DNA of 64,000 nucleotides from Novosphingobium sp. Rr 2-17 (GTDB lineage: Bacteria; Pseudomonadota; Alphaproteobacteria; Sphingomonadales; Sphingomonadaceae), in contig NZ_AKFJ01000010.1 in the NCBI RefSeq assembly GCF_000272475.1, forward strand, positions 1 to 64,000. The letters are read 5' to 3'. This document shows, in pieces, positions 9,050 to 16,669 of this stretch; position 1 is the first letter of the stretch; the number at the start of each line of letters is the position of its first letter. The translations under genes and the position numbers were made by a program. Under the pieces are notes generated by a model, which saw only the letters and a program-made list of their open reading frames with translations, had not been told where the DNA came from and did no database searches.

Positions 9050-9079
9050 ATGGCCCGGCCCCGCAATGGGTCGGGCCAT
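9050..9079 (+). terminator. Hairpin after the GlsB-like gene
   Basis: ATGGCCCG (9050-9057) pairs with CGGGCCAT (9072-9079) to form an 8-bp GC-rich stem starting 17 bp after the stop codon. There is no immediate T run; TTTT comes about 10 bp later. Likely a transcription end or attenuating hairpin. Confidence 0.5.
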
Positions 9080-9147
9080 CTGTGTGGGGTTTTCGCGTCC
9101 TCACGTTTTTTCAAAACGCGATTGTTACAACAGGGAAAGGAATTCCA

Positions 9148-9432
9148 ATGAAAGCCATCACCATGCCGCGCATCGCCATGATCGCGCTCGCAGCCGGTTC
9201 GCTCGGTCTTGCCGCGTGCAACAACCCGGCTGACGACGCCAGCGAGAAGGCTGCCGACGCTGTCGAGACGTCTTCGGACAACGCGGCTGATGCGCTGGAA
9301 TCGCAGGCAGCAGAAACCACAGGTGTGGCTTCGGAAGCGCTTGAGAACAAGGCTGACGCCGTCGAAAAGGCCGGTGAGGCCAAGTCCGACGCCCTGGAAA
9401 ACCAGGCTGACGCGATCAAGAAGGCGAACTGA
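9148..9432 (+). CDS. Small Ala-rich lipoprotein with heptad-like repeats
   Basis: A 94-residue protein with a signal peptide ending in a lipobox (LGLAAC, Cys at residue 25). The mature part repeats 11- to 14-residue units rich in Ala, Glu, Asp and Lys (ADAVE, ADALE, ADAVEKA), which should form a long amphipathic helix or coiled coil. It recalls entericidin-like and apolipoprotein-like small stress lipoproteins, but I cannot assign a function. ATG at 9148 is chosen because a GGAAAGGA site precedes it; the frame extends to 9082 without support. A strong terminator follows. Confidence 0.75.
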   Translation: MKAITMPRIAMIALAAGSLGLAACNNPADDASEKAADAVETSSDNAADALESQAAETTGVASEALENKADAVEKAGEAKSDALENQADAIKKAN

Positions 9433-9487
9433 GCGCAACGCGCTCCGGCCCCGTTCCCCTGGGGCTGACTTCATGCGAACCTTAAAA

Positions 9488-9525
9488 GGAAGGACGGCGG
9501 CAGCGAACCGCCGTCCTTCTTTCGT
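9488..9525 (+). terminator. Intrinsic terminator after the small lipoprotein gene
   Basis: AAGGACGGCGG (9490-9500) and CCGCCGTCCTT (9508-9518) form a perfect 11-bp stem with a 7-nt loop, followed by a T-rich tail (CTTTCGTTT). It lies 55 bp after the lipoprotein stop. Confidence 0.8.
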
Positions 9526-9724
9526 TTCGTGGCTGCGTTTCGCCCCTGCAAGTATTTCTGCGCGCGCTAGGCTATTCAAAGCGCCCGTAGAGCATTTTGA
9601 ACGCTTGAATTGTCAGGCCGGAGCGCTGACATAGCGACCGGGCCTTGTGGAAGCGCGCCTGTCTTTGCGCAGGCATCCAGCGCGCCCGCGCCGAATTTCG
9701 ATGATAACTGAACAGGAAATCGCC

Positions 9725-10327
9725 ATGACCATTCCCTTGATGCCGCTGCCCTACGCCCACGACGCGCTTGAGCCGCACATCTCCAGCAAGACTCTCGAAA
9801 TCCACCACGGCGCGCACCACAAGACGTACGTCGACAAGCTGAACGCAGCGATCGAAGGCACGGAAAATGCCGACAAGACGCTGGAAGAGATCGTCAAGTC
9901 GGCTTCCGGCCCGCTGTTCAACAACTCGGCCCAGACCTATAACCACGGGTTCTACTGGCACTCGCTGAGCCCGGAAAAGTCCGCGCCGAGCGAAAGCCTT
10001 CTGGCTGCGATCAATGCTGACTTCGGCTCGCTCGACGCGCTGCTGGAACAGCTTTCGAACGAAGCAGTGAACCACTTCGCCAGCGGTTGGGCCTGGCTGG
10101 TGGTCGATGGCGGCAAGCTCAAGGTCATCTCGACCCATGACGCCGGCACCGCGATCACCGCCGACGTCAACCCGCTGCTGACCGTCGATGTGTGGGAGCA
10201 TGCCTACTACATCGACCAGCAGAACAAGCGCCCGGTCTACGTCAAGACCGTGCTCGACAACCTGCTGAACTGGAAGTTCGCGTCCGACAACTTCGATCGC
10301 GGCACTGCCTGGGTCTACCCGGTCTAA
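9725..10327 (+). CDS. sodB: Superoxide dismutase [Fe]
   Basis: Converts superoxide to oxygen and hydrogen peroxide in the cytoplasm. The 200-residue protein has the Fe/Mn-SOD metal ligands: His27 in EIHHGAHH, the histidine of YNHGFYWHS, and Asp and His in DVWEHAYY. LFNNSAQTYNHGF and the central GWAWLV favour the iron type. ATG at 9725, preceded by AGGAAATCGCC, gives the family N-terminus MTIPLMPLPYAHDALEP; the frame extends upstream to 9647 without support. It is monocistronic, with a strong terminator 22 bp downstream. Confidence 0.95.
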   Translation: MTIPLMPLPYAHDALEPHISSKTLEIHHGAHHKTYVDKLNAAIEGTENADKTLEEIVKSASGPLFNNSAQTYNHGFYWHSLSPEKSAPSESLLAAINADFGSLDALLEQLSNEAVNHFASGWAWLVVDGGKLKVISTHDAGTAITADVNPLLTVDVWEHAYYIDQQNKRPVYVKTVLDNLLNWKFASDNFDRGTAWVYPV

Positions 10328-10349
10328 GCGCTCCGCCGATCAGGCACTG

Positions 10350-10385
10350 AAAAACCCCGCTTCCGGCAAGGGAGGCGGGGTTTTT
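10350..10385 (+). terminator. Intrinsic terminator of sodB
   Basis: AAAAACCCCGC (10350-10360) and GCGGGGTTTTT (10375-10385) form an 11-bp stem with a 14-nt loop, and the right arm doubles as the T run. A classical rho-independent terminator, usable in both directions. Confidence 0.88.
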
Positions 10386-10502
10386 CTATGGCACTGCAAG
10401 GCTGGCGCGTTCCGGCAGATCGAAGTCCGGCTCAGCAGTCCGGTTCAGCAACTTGGGCCTCGCCCTCTTGACCGGTGCCCGCTGCACCTGCGAAATGGGT
10501 GG

Positions 10503-11780
10503 ATGGACACAGGGCGGCAGAAAAATCAGCGCAAGTTCGTAACGCTCGGCCTTGTCGTCGCCAGTACGACCGTAGGGCTGATGGGCACCGACCTGGTGTT
10601 GCCTGCAGTACCAAGTCTGCCCGAGGCGCTGGGCAGTCATGCCGGATCAGCGCAACTCGTGCTGGCGGCCTATGTCGGGGGCTCGTGTCTGGGGCTCATC
10701 CTTTACGGTATGCTGGGTGACCTGGCGGCGACCACGCGGTTGTTCGTCGGCTCCTTGCTGGCAACCGCGTTGGTATCATTCGCGTGCAGCCGGGCGCCGA
10801 CGATCGAGGCGCTGATCGCCTTGCGGATCGTACAAGGCATCGTCTCTGCTGGCCCTGCCGTATTCGCCCCTGGAATCGTCAAGGCGATGTTCACGGGAAG
10901 CGGCGTGGTGCGTGCGATGGGCGCGCTTGGCAGCATCGAGGCGCTGGCGCCGGCGCTTGCGCCGATCGTGGGCGCGGCGCTGGTGGTGCTGGGCGGGTGG
11001 CAACTCTCGTTCGAATTGATGGCCGCGATGTCCTTGGTAATCGCCGCTCTGATCTGGCTGCTGGGCGGCGTACCGCAGTTGGTCGGCCGGGCCCATGGCA
11101 GCTTCCTGGCACTCCTGCGCGATCCGGTATTCCTGCGCTACGCGCTAAGCCAGGCTGCGGTGCTCGGCGGATTGCTTGTCTTCGTGTTTGGCATGCCCAC
11201 CGTAATCGTGCGCGTATTCGGCGGTTCGCTGACCCAATTCGTCGCGATGCAACTCACCGGGATCGCGGTTTTCATGGTCGCTGCAAACCTGGCCCCCCGC
11301 GCGGTCGCACAGTTCGGAGCGGAAAAAGTCATCACGCTTGGAACCTGGTTGGCAGCCGCTGGCGCTGCCGCACAGTTCGTCTACGCGCTGACTGACGGCA
11401 CCTCGATGGTGGCGATTTCGGTGATGATGGTTCCGGTCAACGCAGGGCTTGGCTTGCGTGGCCCCGCCGGGTTCTTTCGCGCGATCGTTGCCAGCCGGGG
11501 CGACGATGCGCGGGGCAGCGCGCTCGTCATCCTGGGCATCCTGGGGTCGGTAACGCTGGGAACCGCGCTCGTATCACCCTGGATCGAATACGGCAGCGCA
11601 CCGATCGCCGGGGCTGCCCTGGCGTTTCACCTCGTCGCGGTGTTGAGTTTGGCGATGTTGCCCAAGCTTGAATGCGAAGAGGAAGCGGATGGGCTGCAGG
11701 GCGAAGGTGGGCGGCCTGGCGAAGGTGGGCTACAGGGCGGGGGGCAAGCCGCCGCGCTCAGCCCGCCTTCCGTTTCTTGA
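10503..11780 (+). CDS. MFS transporter (Bcr/CflA-like)
   Basis: A 425-residue membrane protein with about twelve hydrophobic segments and a GTDLVLPAVPSLPEALG first loop like that of drug-efflux MFS proteins of the Bcr/CflA type. The second-loop region (GMLGDLAATTRLF) and the RIVQGIVSAGPAVFAP helix fit the fold. The substrate is unknown. The C-terminus ends in an unusual Gly/Glu/Gln-rich tail encoded by a locally repetitive stretch, whose last 23 bp overlap the 3' end of ecfG on the other strand. The tail may be an extension past the original stop. Confidence 0.82.
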   Translation: MDTGRQKNQRKFVTLGLVVASTTVGLMGTDLVLPAVPSLPEALGSHAGSAQLVLAAYVGGSCLGLILYGMLGDLAATTRLFVGSLLATALVSFACSRAPTIEALIALRIVQGIVSAGPAVFAPGIVKAMFTGSGVVRAMGALGSIEALAPALAPIVGAALVVLGGWQLSFELMAAMSLVIAALIWLLGGVPQLVGRAHGSFLALLRDPVFLRYALSQAAVLGGLLVFVFGMPTVIVRVFGGSLTQFVAMQLTGIAVFMVAANLAPRAVAQFGAEKVITLGTWLAAAGAAAQFVYALTDGTSMVAISVMMVPVNAGLGLRGPAGFFRAIVASRGDDARGSALVILGILGSVTLGTALVSPWIEYGSAPIAGAALAFHLVAVLSLAMLPKLECEEEADGLQGEGGRPGEGGLQGGGQAAALSPPSVS

Positions 11781-12330
11781 CCTCGATGGCCGCAGGCGTG
11801 GCGTCGCCAGGCTCACTTTCCAGCAGGCGCGCCAGTTCGGCCCGAGCGCGGGCGACCCGGCTTTTCATCGTGCCGATCGGGCATTCCGCGATCTCGGCGG
11901 CCTCTTCGTAGCTGAAACCGGATGCGCCGACGAGGAGCACGGCTTCTCGCCGCTCGGGCGCCAGCTTTTGCAGCGCGGTCTCCATGTCGTCGAGATGAAG
12001 CGGACCTTCCTGGTCGGCTTCCATCACCAGCAGTCGTTCGACCGCGCTGTCGTCCATATCGGTTTGTCGGCGCGAACGGCGCAGTTCGGACAAATAGTGG
12101 TTGCGCAGGATCGCGAAAGTCCAGGCACGCATGTTGGTGCCGGCCTGATAACGCTCGCGCGCAGTCCATGCTTTGATGGCCGCTTCCTGGACGAGATCGT
12201 CTGCGAAATCCGAACGGCCCGAGAGGCCGCGCGCAAAGGCGCGCAAGTGGGGGAGGACACCAAGCAGTTCCTTGCGGAAGCTTTCGTCAGCGGGGTTGGC
12301 CTGGGTGCGTTCAGCCATTGTCGCCGTCAT
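11758..12330 (-). CDS. ecfG: EcfG-type sigma factor (general stress response)
   Basis: A 190-residue ECF sigma of the EcfG group. Region 2 reads LPHLRAFARGLSGRSDFADDLVQEA and TNMRAWTFAILRNHYLSELRRS; region 4 reads LAPERREAVLLVGASGFSYEEAAEIAECPIGTMKSRVARAR. The start is ambiguous: ATG at 12330 overlaps nepR by 20 bp, ATG at 12318 by 8 bp. Either way it is translationally linked to nepR, the usual order. It directs RNA polymerase to GGAAC/GTT promoters, several of which lie in this window. The operon has its own EcfG promoter, giving autoregulation. Confidence 0.92.
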   Translation of the reverse strand: MTATMAERTQANPADESFRKELLGVLPHLRAFARGLSGRSDFADDLVQEAAIKAWTARERYQAGTNMRAWTFAILRNHYLSELRRSRRQTDMDDSAVERLLVMEADQEGPLHLDDMETALQKLAPERREAVLLVGASGFSYEEAAEIAECPIGTMKSRVARARAELARLLESEPGDATPAAIEVKKRKAG

Positions 12331-12520
12331 CCAGCTTCTTCAGGAGATCCTTGAAGCTGTCTGGCAGCGGCTCTTCGACCACGGAGTTGTAGAGTTTCCG
12401 CAGGCCACCCGCCCAGCCGGGCTCACCGCCCGGTTCCCCAACGCGGGGGCCTCCGGCACGATGCTTAGGTGGCGGTCCGAGACCATTCCCCGGTCCGCCA
12501 GATCCTTTGGGCTGACTCAA
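12311..12520 (-). CDS. nepR: NepR anti-sigma factor
   Basis: A small anti-sigma protein that holds EcfG inactive and is titrated by phosphorylated PhyR. The C-terminal helix pair is typical: LRKLYNSVVEEPLPDSFKDLLKKLD. The N-terminal half is Gly/Pro-rich and likely disordered. The frame opens at a GTG at 12544, but TTG at 12520 has AAAGGGAG six bases before it and gives about 69 residues starting MSQPKG; GTG at 12523 is also possible. It lies directly upstream of and overlaps ecfG. Confidence 0.86.
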   Translation of the reverse strand: MSQPKGSGGPGNGLGPPPKHRAGGPRVGEPGGEPGWAGGLRKLYNSVVEEPLPDSFKDLLKKLDDGDNG

Positions 12521-12659
12521 CACAAACTCCCTTTCCCTGCACACTTGCGGCTAGACCGGGAGGCGGTCAAGCCTAGCATGCGGCAGTATTCGGCACGCCT
12601 ACCAGCACTGGTGTCGCCCGAGCCATCGCGGGCGCTCGCTTTGGTGCTATTCATTCCAT

Positions 12660-12686
12660 GGAACATTCGAGGTGGAGCATGGTTCC
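12660..12686. promoter_or_regulatory. Palindromic bidirectional EcfG promoter
   Basis: GGAAC (12660-12664), 17 bp, GTTCC (12682-12686). Because GTTCC is the reverse complement of GGAAC, the site reads as GGAAC-N16-nGTT on both strands. The plus reading faces the kinase gene at 12768; the minus reading faces nepR-ecfG. The flanking bases at the fourth -10 position are G (plus) and T (minus) instead of C. Confidence 0.8.
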
Positions 12687-12767
12687 CCCCATAGCAAAGT
12701 GTTGGCATAGGGTGCTTTCCGCAGTCGCGAACGATGGCGGCTGGACTGAATTTACGAGGAACTGCGG

Positions 12768-14450
12768 GTGATAGACCAGGCTCTGCTTGACAGGGTTCAG
12801 AAGCAGGCGTGGTTCCATCGCTACCCGCGTGGGTGGCCGATCCTGCTGTTCCTGATCGCCAGTATCACGACGGCGGTTTCGGTGATGGCGATCGAGCGCG
12901 CCGACCGGCAAACGCGCCGGGTCGAGCTGGATCGCAATCTTACCGAAATATCCTCTGCGCTCCAGCGCCGTGTGACCGAAAACATCGCCCTGCTGCGGGC
13001 AGGCGGCGCTCTGTTCGCTACCCAGCCGCCGGGAACGGCGGGCGGGGTGACCCGGACCCAGTTCGCTGAGTTTGCGCAAGATCTCCAAGGCAACGGCAAG
13101 ATTTACGGCTCATTGGGGGTGGGTTGGGCGCCTTTGATCCCGGTCGAGCGGCTTGCCGATGCGGAAGTGGCGATCCAGGATGAGGGGCAGACCGACTTCA
13201 TCGTGTTTCCACGCCCCGCGCCTGGCCAGCGTGCCGTGGCGCCGGTGCGCTATATTCTTCCGCAGACTACGGAAAACCAGTCGGTCATCGCCTATGACAT
13301 GTTCTCCGAAAGCGTCCGGCGCGAAGCGATGGAAAAGGCGATCCGGCTGGGCGGCCCGGTTGCTTCGGGCAAAGTTCACTTGATGCAAGATTCTGACACC
13401 AAGGCCAGTGGCGGCTTCATGATCTATATGCCGGTCATGGTGCCCCAGGGCGGACGGCGCAGCGCCATCGGGTTTGTCTATAGTCCGTTCCGTGCCAAGG
13501 ACTTCCTCGCGTCCGCCAGCGAACTCTATCGTAACGACCAGATCGACGTTGCCATCTACGACGATCACATCGCCCCTGAAACGCTGTTGGCCGAGCAGCG
13601 GTCTGACGGGGTTCCCGGCCCGGCGATGGAGCGCCGCATCGACGTGGGCAACCATTCCTGGGTGGTGCAGATCAGCGATAAGAAGGCAGGCGTCCTGACG
13701 ACGCTGTCGCGGATCGTGCTGTTCTTTGGCGTCATTGCCTCGCTGACGGTGATGGGTATCAGCCGCTTCATCACCAAGCGCGCGGCCGAGGATCGCCGCG
13801 TTCTGGAATGGCTGACCAGCCAGGCCTCGATCCGCAATTCGCTCACGCGTGAACTGAACCACCGGGTGAAGAACACCCTGGCCAACGTGCTTTCGATCGC
13901 GGCCCTGACCAGAAGACGGTCACGCGATATCGATGATTTCACCGATAGCCTGACCGCGCGCATCAGGGCGCTATCGGCCACGCACGATCTGCTTTCGCAA
14001 TCCGACTGGGGTTATGCTGCGCTGGGTGACATCGTGCGGTCCGAGCTGGCCCCCTACATGGAAGGCGAGGACAGCCACGTGGTCATGTCCGGCCCGGACA
14101 TCAAGCTGGCGCCCAATGACGCGATGTCGCTGGGGCTGGCGATCCACGAACTGGCAACCAACGCTGCCAAGTACGGCGCGCTCAGCACCATCGAGGGGCG
14201 TATCCACGTCTATTGGGTGCTCATCTCGCCAGACCTTGCGGAGATTTCGTGGCGCGAAGAGGGCGGCCCATCCGTCACGCCGCCATCGCAGCGCGGTTTT
14301 GGGCGCGACCTGATCGAAAAGATCGTGGCGCACGAGTTGAAATCCGAAGTGGATCTTCAGTTCAAGCCCAGTGGGGTGGAATGTCGCCTCAAGGTGCCGG
14401 TACGGGCCGCACGTGAGTTCATGCTGCGGGCAGGGCATCGACCGGCTTAA
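12768..14450 (+). CDS. CHASE-domain sensor histidine kinase, HWE family (PhyP/PhyK-like)
   Basis: A 560-residue membrane sensor: one helix at about residues 24-42, a CHASE-like periplasmic domain (YGSLGVGWAPLIP, FSESVRREAM, GFVYSPFR), a second helix at about 300-320, then a HisKA_2/HWE-type transmitter. The phospho-accepting His is about residue 365 in RELNHRVKNTLANV; the N box is HELATNAAKYGA. The start is GTG at 12768, preceded by GAGGA. In sphingomonads a histidine-kinase-like gene next to phyR (phyP) acts on PhyR as a negative regulator, while other HWE kinases phosphorylate it. Which sign applies here is not decidable from sequence. It faces nepR-ecfG and shares their EcfG promoter. Confidence 0.87.
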   Translation: MIDQALLDRVQKQAWFHRYPRGWPILLFLIASITTAVSVMAIERADRQTRRVELDRNLTEISSALQRRVTENIALLRAGGALFATQPPGTAGGVTRTQFAEFAQDLQGNGKIYGSLGVGWAPLIPVERLADAEVAIQDEGQTDFIVFPRPAPGQRAVAPVRYILPQTTENQSVIAYDMFSESVRREAMEKAIRLGGPVASGKVHLMQDSDTKASGGFMIYMPVMVPQGGRRSAIGFVYSPFRAKDFLASASELYRNDQIDVAIYDDHIAPETLLAEQRSDGVPGPAMERRIDVGNHSWVVQISDKKAGVLTTLSRIVLFFGVIASLTVMGISRFITKRAAEDRRVLEWLTSQASIRNSLTRELNHRVKNTLANVLSIAALTRRRSRDIDDFTDSLTARIRALSATHDLLSQSDWGYAALGDIVRSELAPYMEGEDSHVVMSGPDIKLAPNDAMSLGLAIHELATNAAKYGALSTIEGRIHVYWVLISPDLAEISWREEGGPSVTPPSQRGFGRDLIEKIVAHELKSEVDLQFKPSGVECRLKVPVRAAREFMLRAGHRPA

Positions 14451-14592
14451 TCCGGCATCGCCCCAAATCCTCGCGCCCCGAATCGTCCTGCCCTGCCGCC
14501 GCGGCTTTCCACGAGCTTAGGTTGTCCGGCTAAGGGGAAGATGCGTGATGGACCGAATCAGTCCAGCCATCCCGGCCTTACGCTAACCCGCT

Positions 14593-14634
14593 TTCGCGGA
14601 ACCCACGCGCAATCGGCGCTATAGGTTCCGCGAA
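14593..14634. terminator. Inverted repeat between convergent kinase and phyR genes
   Basis: TTCGCGGAACC (14593-14603) and GGTTCCGCGAA (14624-14634) are perfect 11-bp arms around a 20-nt loop that itself contains GCGC pairs. It sits in the 198-bp gap between two converging genes, close to the phyR stop, so a two-way terminator is likely. There is no long T run. The GGAAC inside it has no GTT at promoter distance. Confidence 0.5.
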
Positions 14635-14648
14635 GCTGGGCGCCCGGC

Positions 14649-15443
14649 TTATCGCAGGGGGCGGCTCGAGCCGAAGAACAGCGCCTGGCTGATCGCGGCG
14701 CGCACGGTGGCTTCCTGGAAAGGCTTGGTGACGAGATAGGTCGGCTCGGGGCGTTCGCCCGTCAGCAGGCGCTCGGGATAGGCTGTGATGAAGATCACCG
14801 GTACGTCGCCGAACTTCAGCAGGTCTTCCACCGCATCGATACCCGAGCTGCCATCGGCGAGCTGGATGTCCGCCAGCACCAGGCCAGCCGGCTCGCGCTC
14901 GAAAATGTCCAGCGCTTGCTGGTGGGTGGCAGCGGTGCCGACGACGGTATGGCCAAGATCTGTGACCAGGCCTTCCAATTGCATCGAGATCAGCGGTTCG
15001 TCTTCGATGATGAGAACGCGCGTTGCGCTTTCGCCTTCGATTTCGGCAATCGCTTGTGACACCAGCGAATCGACTTCTTCCACCGACTCATCAAGGATGC
15101 GGGCGGTTTCCTCGCGAGAGAATTCCTCGACGGTGGTCAGCAGCAGCGCCTGGCGATGCGTTGGGGCGATCAGGGTCAGACGCTCCTGCGCTGCCTGCTC
15201 ATGGCCGCCGTCGCTGCCGATAAGGTCATGCTCTTCCACATGGCTGGTTGCCCAGATGCGGGTGAAGGCAGCGTAAAGCGCGGTCCGGCTGCGGGCGATT
15301 TCGTCACGAAGGGCGCGATCGGCCAGCGCAGCCTCCAGCGTGGCGCGAACATAAGCGTCGCCGGAGTGCTGCGAGCCCGTCAGTGCGCGGGCGTAGCGGC
15401 GCAGGTAGGGCAACTGGATGGCGATCTGGTCAGATACGGACAT
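14649..15443 (-). CDS. phyR: PhyR general stress response regulator
   Basis: A 264-residue anti-anti-sigma: an EcfG-like N-terminal domain (QLPYLRRYARALTGSQHSGDAYV, later THRQALLLTTVEEFSREETARILD) joined to a receiver domain (LIIEDEPLISMQLEGLV; phospho-acceptor near Asp192 in LVLADIQL; FITAYPERLL; the lysine in LVTKPF). On phosphorylation the sigma-like part binds NepR and frees EcfG. The start MSVSDQIAIQ is standard. It converges with the kinase gene, and the long gap upstream carries an EcfG promoter on the other strand. I found no clear EcfG site in front of phyR itself. Confidence 0.95.
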   Translation of the reverse strand: MSVSDQIAIQLPYLRRYARALTGSQHSGDAYVRATLEAALADRALRDEIARSRTALYAAFTRIWATSHVEEHDLIGSDGGHEQAAQERLTLIAPTHRQALLLTTVEEFSREETARILDESVEEVDSLVSQAIAEIEGESATRVLIIEDEPLISMQLEGLVTDLGHTVVGTAATHQQALDIFEREPAGLVLADIQLADGSSGIDAVEDLLKFGDVPVIFITAYPERLLTGERPEPTYLVTKPFQEATVRAAISQALFFGSSRPLR

Positions 15444-15612
15444 TGATGTTCCTTGGGCCTGGGCGAAGTATTGCCCTTATTGCAGCGGCTGGTGCCGGTT
15501 GGTTATGATTTATGATCGGACGGCCTTTTGCGCTTCCTGCAGCACTCAATGATCTGACTCCACCCCCGTTGCAGGGCAACCTGAAAATTTTTTGCGTCGA
15601 ACCGCATTTCTG

Positions 15613-15638
15613 GGAACTGAACGGCGGGCACTCACGTT
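15613..15638 (+). promoter_or_regulatory. EcfG-type promoter (GGAAC-N17-CGTT) facing non-coding DNA
   Basis: GGAAC (15613-15617), 17 bp, CGTT (15635-15638): a perfect match to the consensus. It points away from phyR towards the second sigma gene, whose start is about 300 bp further on. Immediately downstream is an inverted repeat, so it may start a small RNA or a long-leader ecfG2 transcript. Confidence 0.65.
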
Positions 15639-15647
15639 CAGCATGTA

Positions 15648-15687
15648 TCACCACTGGCTCCCCCACCCCCCCGCAATCCAGTGGTGA
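15648..15687 (+). other. Inverted repeat downstream of an EcfG promoter; possible small RNA
   Basis: TCACCACTGG (15648-15657) and CCAGTGGTGA (15678-15687) form a perfect 10-bp stem with a C-rich 20-nt loop. It begins about 10 bp after the -10 element at 15635, where a transcript would start. No T run follows, so it is a 5' hairpin, not an obvious terminator. The only short frame (ATG at 15643, 14 codons) has no ribosome site. Otherwise the 503-bp gap between phyR and the next gene holds a 25-bp tandem repeat and a second EcfG promoter. Confidence 0.35.
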
Positions 15688-15787
15688 CCCGATCCCAGAG
15701 GCCTTCGTTCACCATTGCGTGGACGGAGGCCTCAAAGGTTTCAGGGGTACCTAAGTTCCCGTCTGTCAGCAAAACCTTGCAGGCAAT

Positions 15788-15837
15788 CCGGCGCCAGTCG
15801 GAGAAAACCTGGCCGGCGCCAGTCGGAGAAACCCTGG
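15788..15837. repeat. Two tandem 25-bp repeats
   Basis: CCGGCGCCAGTCGGAGAAA begins both units (15788-15812 and 15813-15837); the units differ at a single base (AAACCTGG versus AACCCTGG). They lie in the phyR/second-sigma gap, 50 bp before an EcfG promoter. Function unknown. Confidence 0.85.
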
Positions 15838-15886
15838 AAATTCCTAAACATTTTGAATGTCTACCATGTGTCTCGTTCGTAATCCG

Positions 15887-15912
15887 GGAACTTTTGTCCG
15901 CCCCACTTGTTT
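15887..15912 (+). promoter_or_regulatory. EcfG-type promoter (GGAAC-N16-TGTT) of the second sigma gene
   Basis: GGAAC (15887-15891), 17 bp, GTTT (15909-15912). It lies 35 bp before the ATG of the second EcfG-type sigma gene, with GGAGGG as ribosome site between. The C of the -10 CGTT is replaced by T. Confidence 0.75.
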
Positions 15913-15946
15913 GGGGCTTGTCTGACATTCCACGGAGGGAAGCGTA

Positions 15947-16606
15947 ATGTCTGAAGCCATCGATGCAGGGGTTCGCCCCGTCGCCAACGAAACGCCGGCT
16001 GTAACGGCATTGAGCGATCGGGATTTCAAACGGGCTCTTGCCGAGGTTGCGCCCCATCTTCGTGCCTTTGCGCGTGGCCTCAGCGGCTGCCGCGATCGTG
16101 CTGACGATCTCGCTCAGGAAGCCATGTTGCGGGCATGGGCAGCGCGTGAGCGCTATGCTGCCGGCACCAACTTCAAGGCATGGACGTTCACAATCCTTCG
16201 CAACCACTTCTATTCAGAAGCGCGTCGCGCTCGCTTTCATGGCGATTACGATGAAGTCGCTGCCGAGCGCATCCTGTGTGCCGAAGCGAGCCAGGAAAGC
16301 GCCATCGAACTGGCCGACGTTCTTCGTGCGTTGACTGCAATTCCCGAAACCTATCGCGAAGCGCTGGTCTTGGTTGCTGCGGGCAATCTCTCTTACGAAG
16401 AGATCGCGGATATCTGCGGGATTGCCCTTGGCACCGTGAAGAGCCGGATTTGCCGCGCACGGGCCATGCTCACCAAGATCATCGAATCGGGCCAGCTTCC
16501 CGATTTCCGCCACAACTTCGTTCTTTCGGGTGAGGCCATCGACGCATTCTTTGCGGAACTGGGCAAGATCGCGAATAGCGATATGCGCCTGCGTCTTGCA
16601 GCCTGA
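15947..16606 (+). CDS. Second EcfG-type sigma factor
   Basis: A 219-residue ECF sigma clearly paralogous to the first one: LAEVAPHLRAFARGLSGCRDRADDLAQEAMLRAW, TNFKAWTFTILRNHFYSEARRA, and region 4 YREALVLVAAGNLSYEEIADICGIALGTVKSRICRAR. It has about 15 extra residues at the N-terminus and a roughly 45-residue C-terminal extension (LPDFRHNFVLSGEAIDAFFAEL) absent from the first paralogue. Several alphaproteobacteria carry a second EcfG with overlapping targets. ATG at 15947 is backed by CGGAGGGA. An EcfG promoter precedes it, so it may be activated by the first sigma. Confidence 0.9.
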   Translation: MSEAIDAGVRPVANETPAVTALSDRDFKRALAEVAPHLRAFARGLSGCRDRADDLAQEAMLRAWAARERYAAGTNFKAWTFTILRNHFYSEARRARFHGDYDEVAAERILCAEASQESAIELADVLRALTAIPETYREALVLVAAGNLSYEEIADICGIALGTVKSRICRARAMLTKIIESGQLPDFRHNFVLSGEAIDAFFAELGKIANSDMRLRLAA

Positions 16607-16669
16607 CCGATCGATTATCGTGAACCTGGCCGCCTGGAGGCGGCCAGTCACGTCCCAGGATTATTCAAC

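Noticed and set aside
14598..14634. GGAAC as an EcfG promoter between kinase and phyR
   Set aside because: The next GTT is 22 bp away, outside the 16-18 bp range, and the bases belong to an 11-bp inverted repeat between convergent genes.
15638..16207. 189-codon minus-strand frame across the phyR/second-sigma gap
   Set aside because: Its first half is antisense to the second sigma gene; only the last part looks protein-like, so it is reported as a possible remnant and not as a gene.
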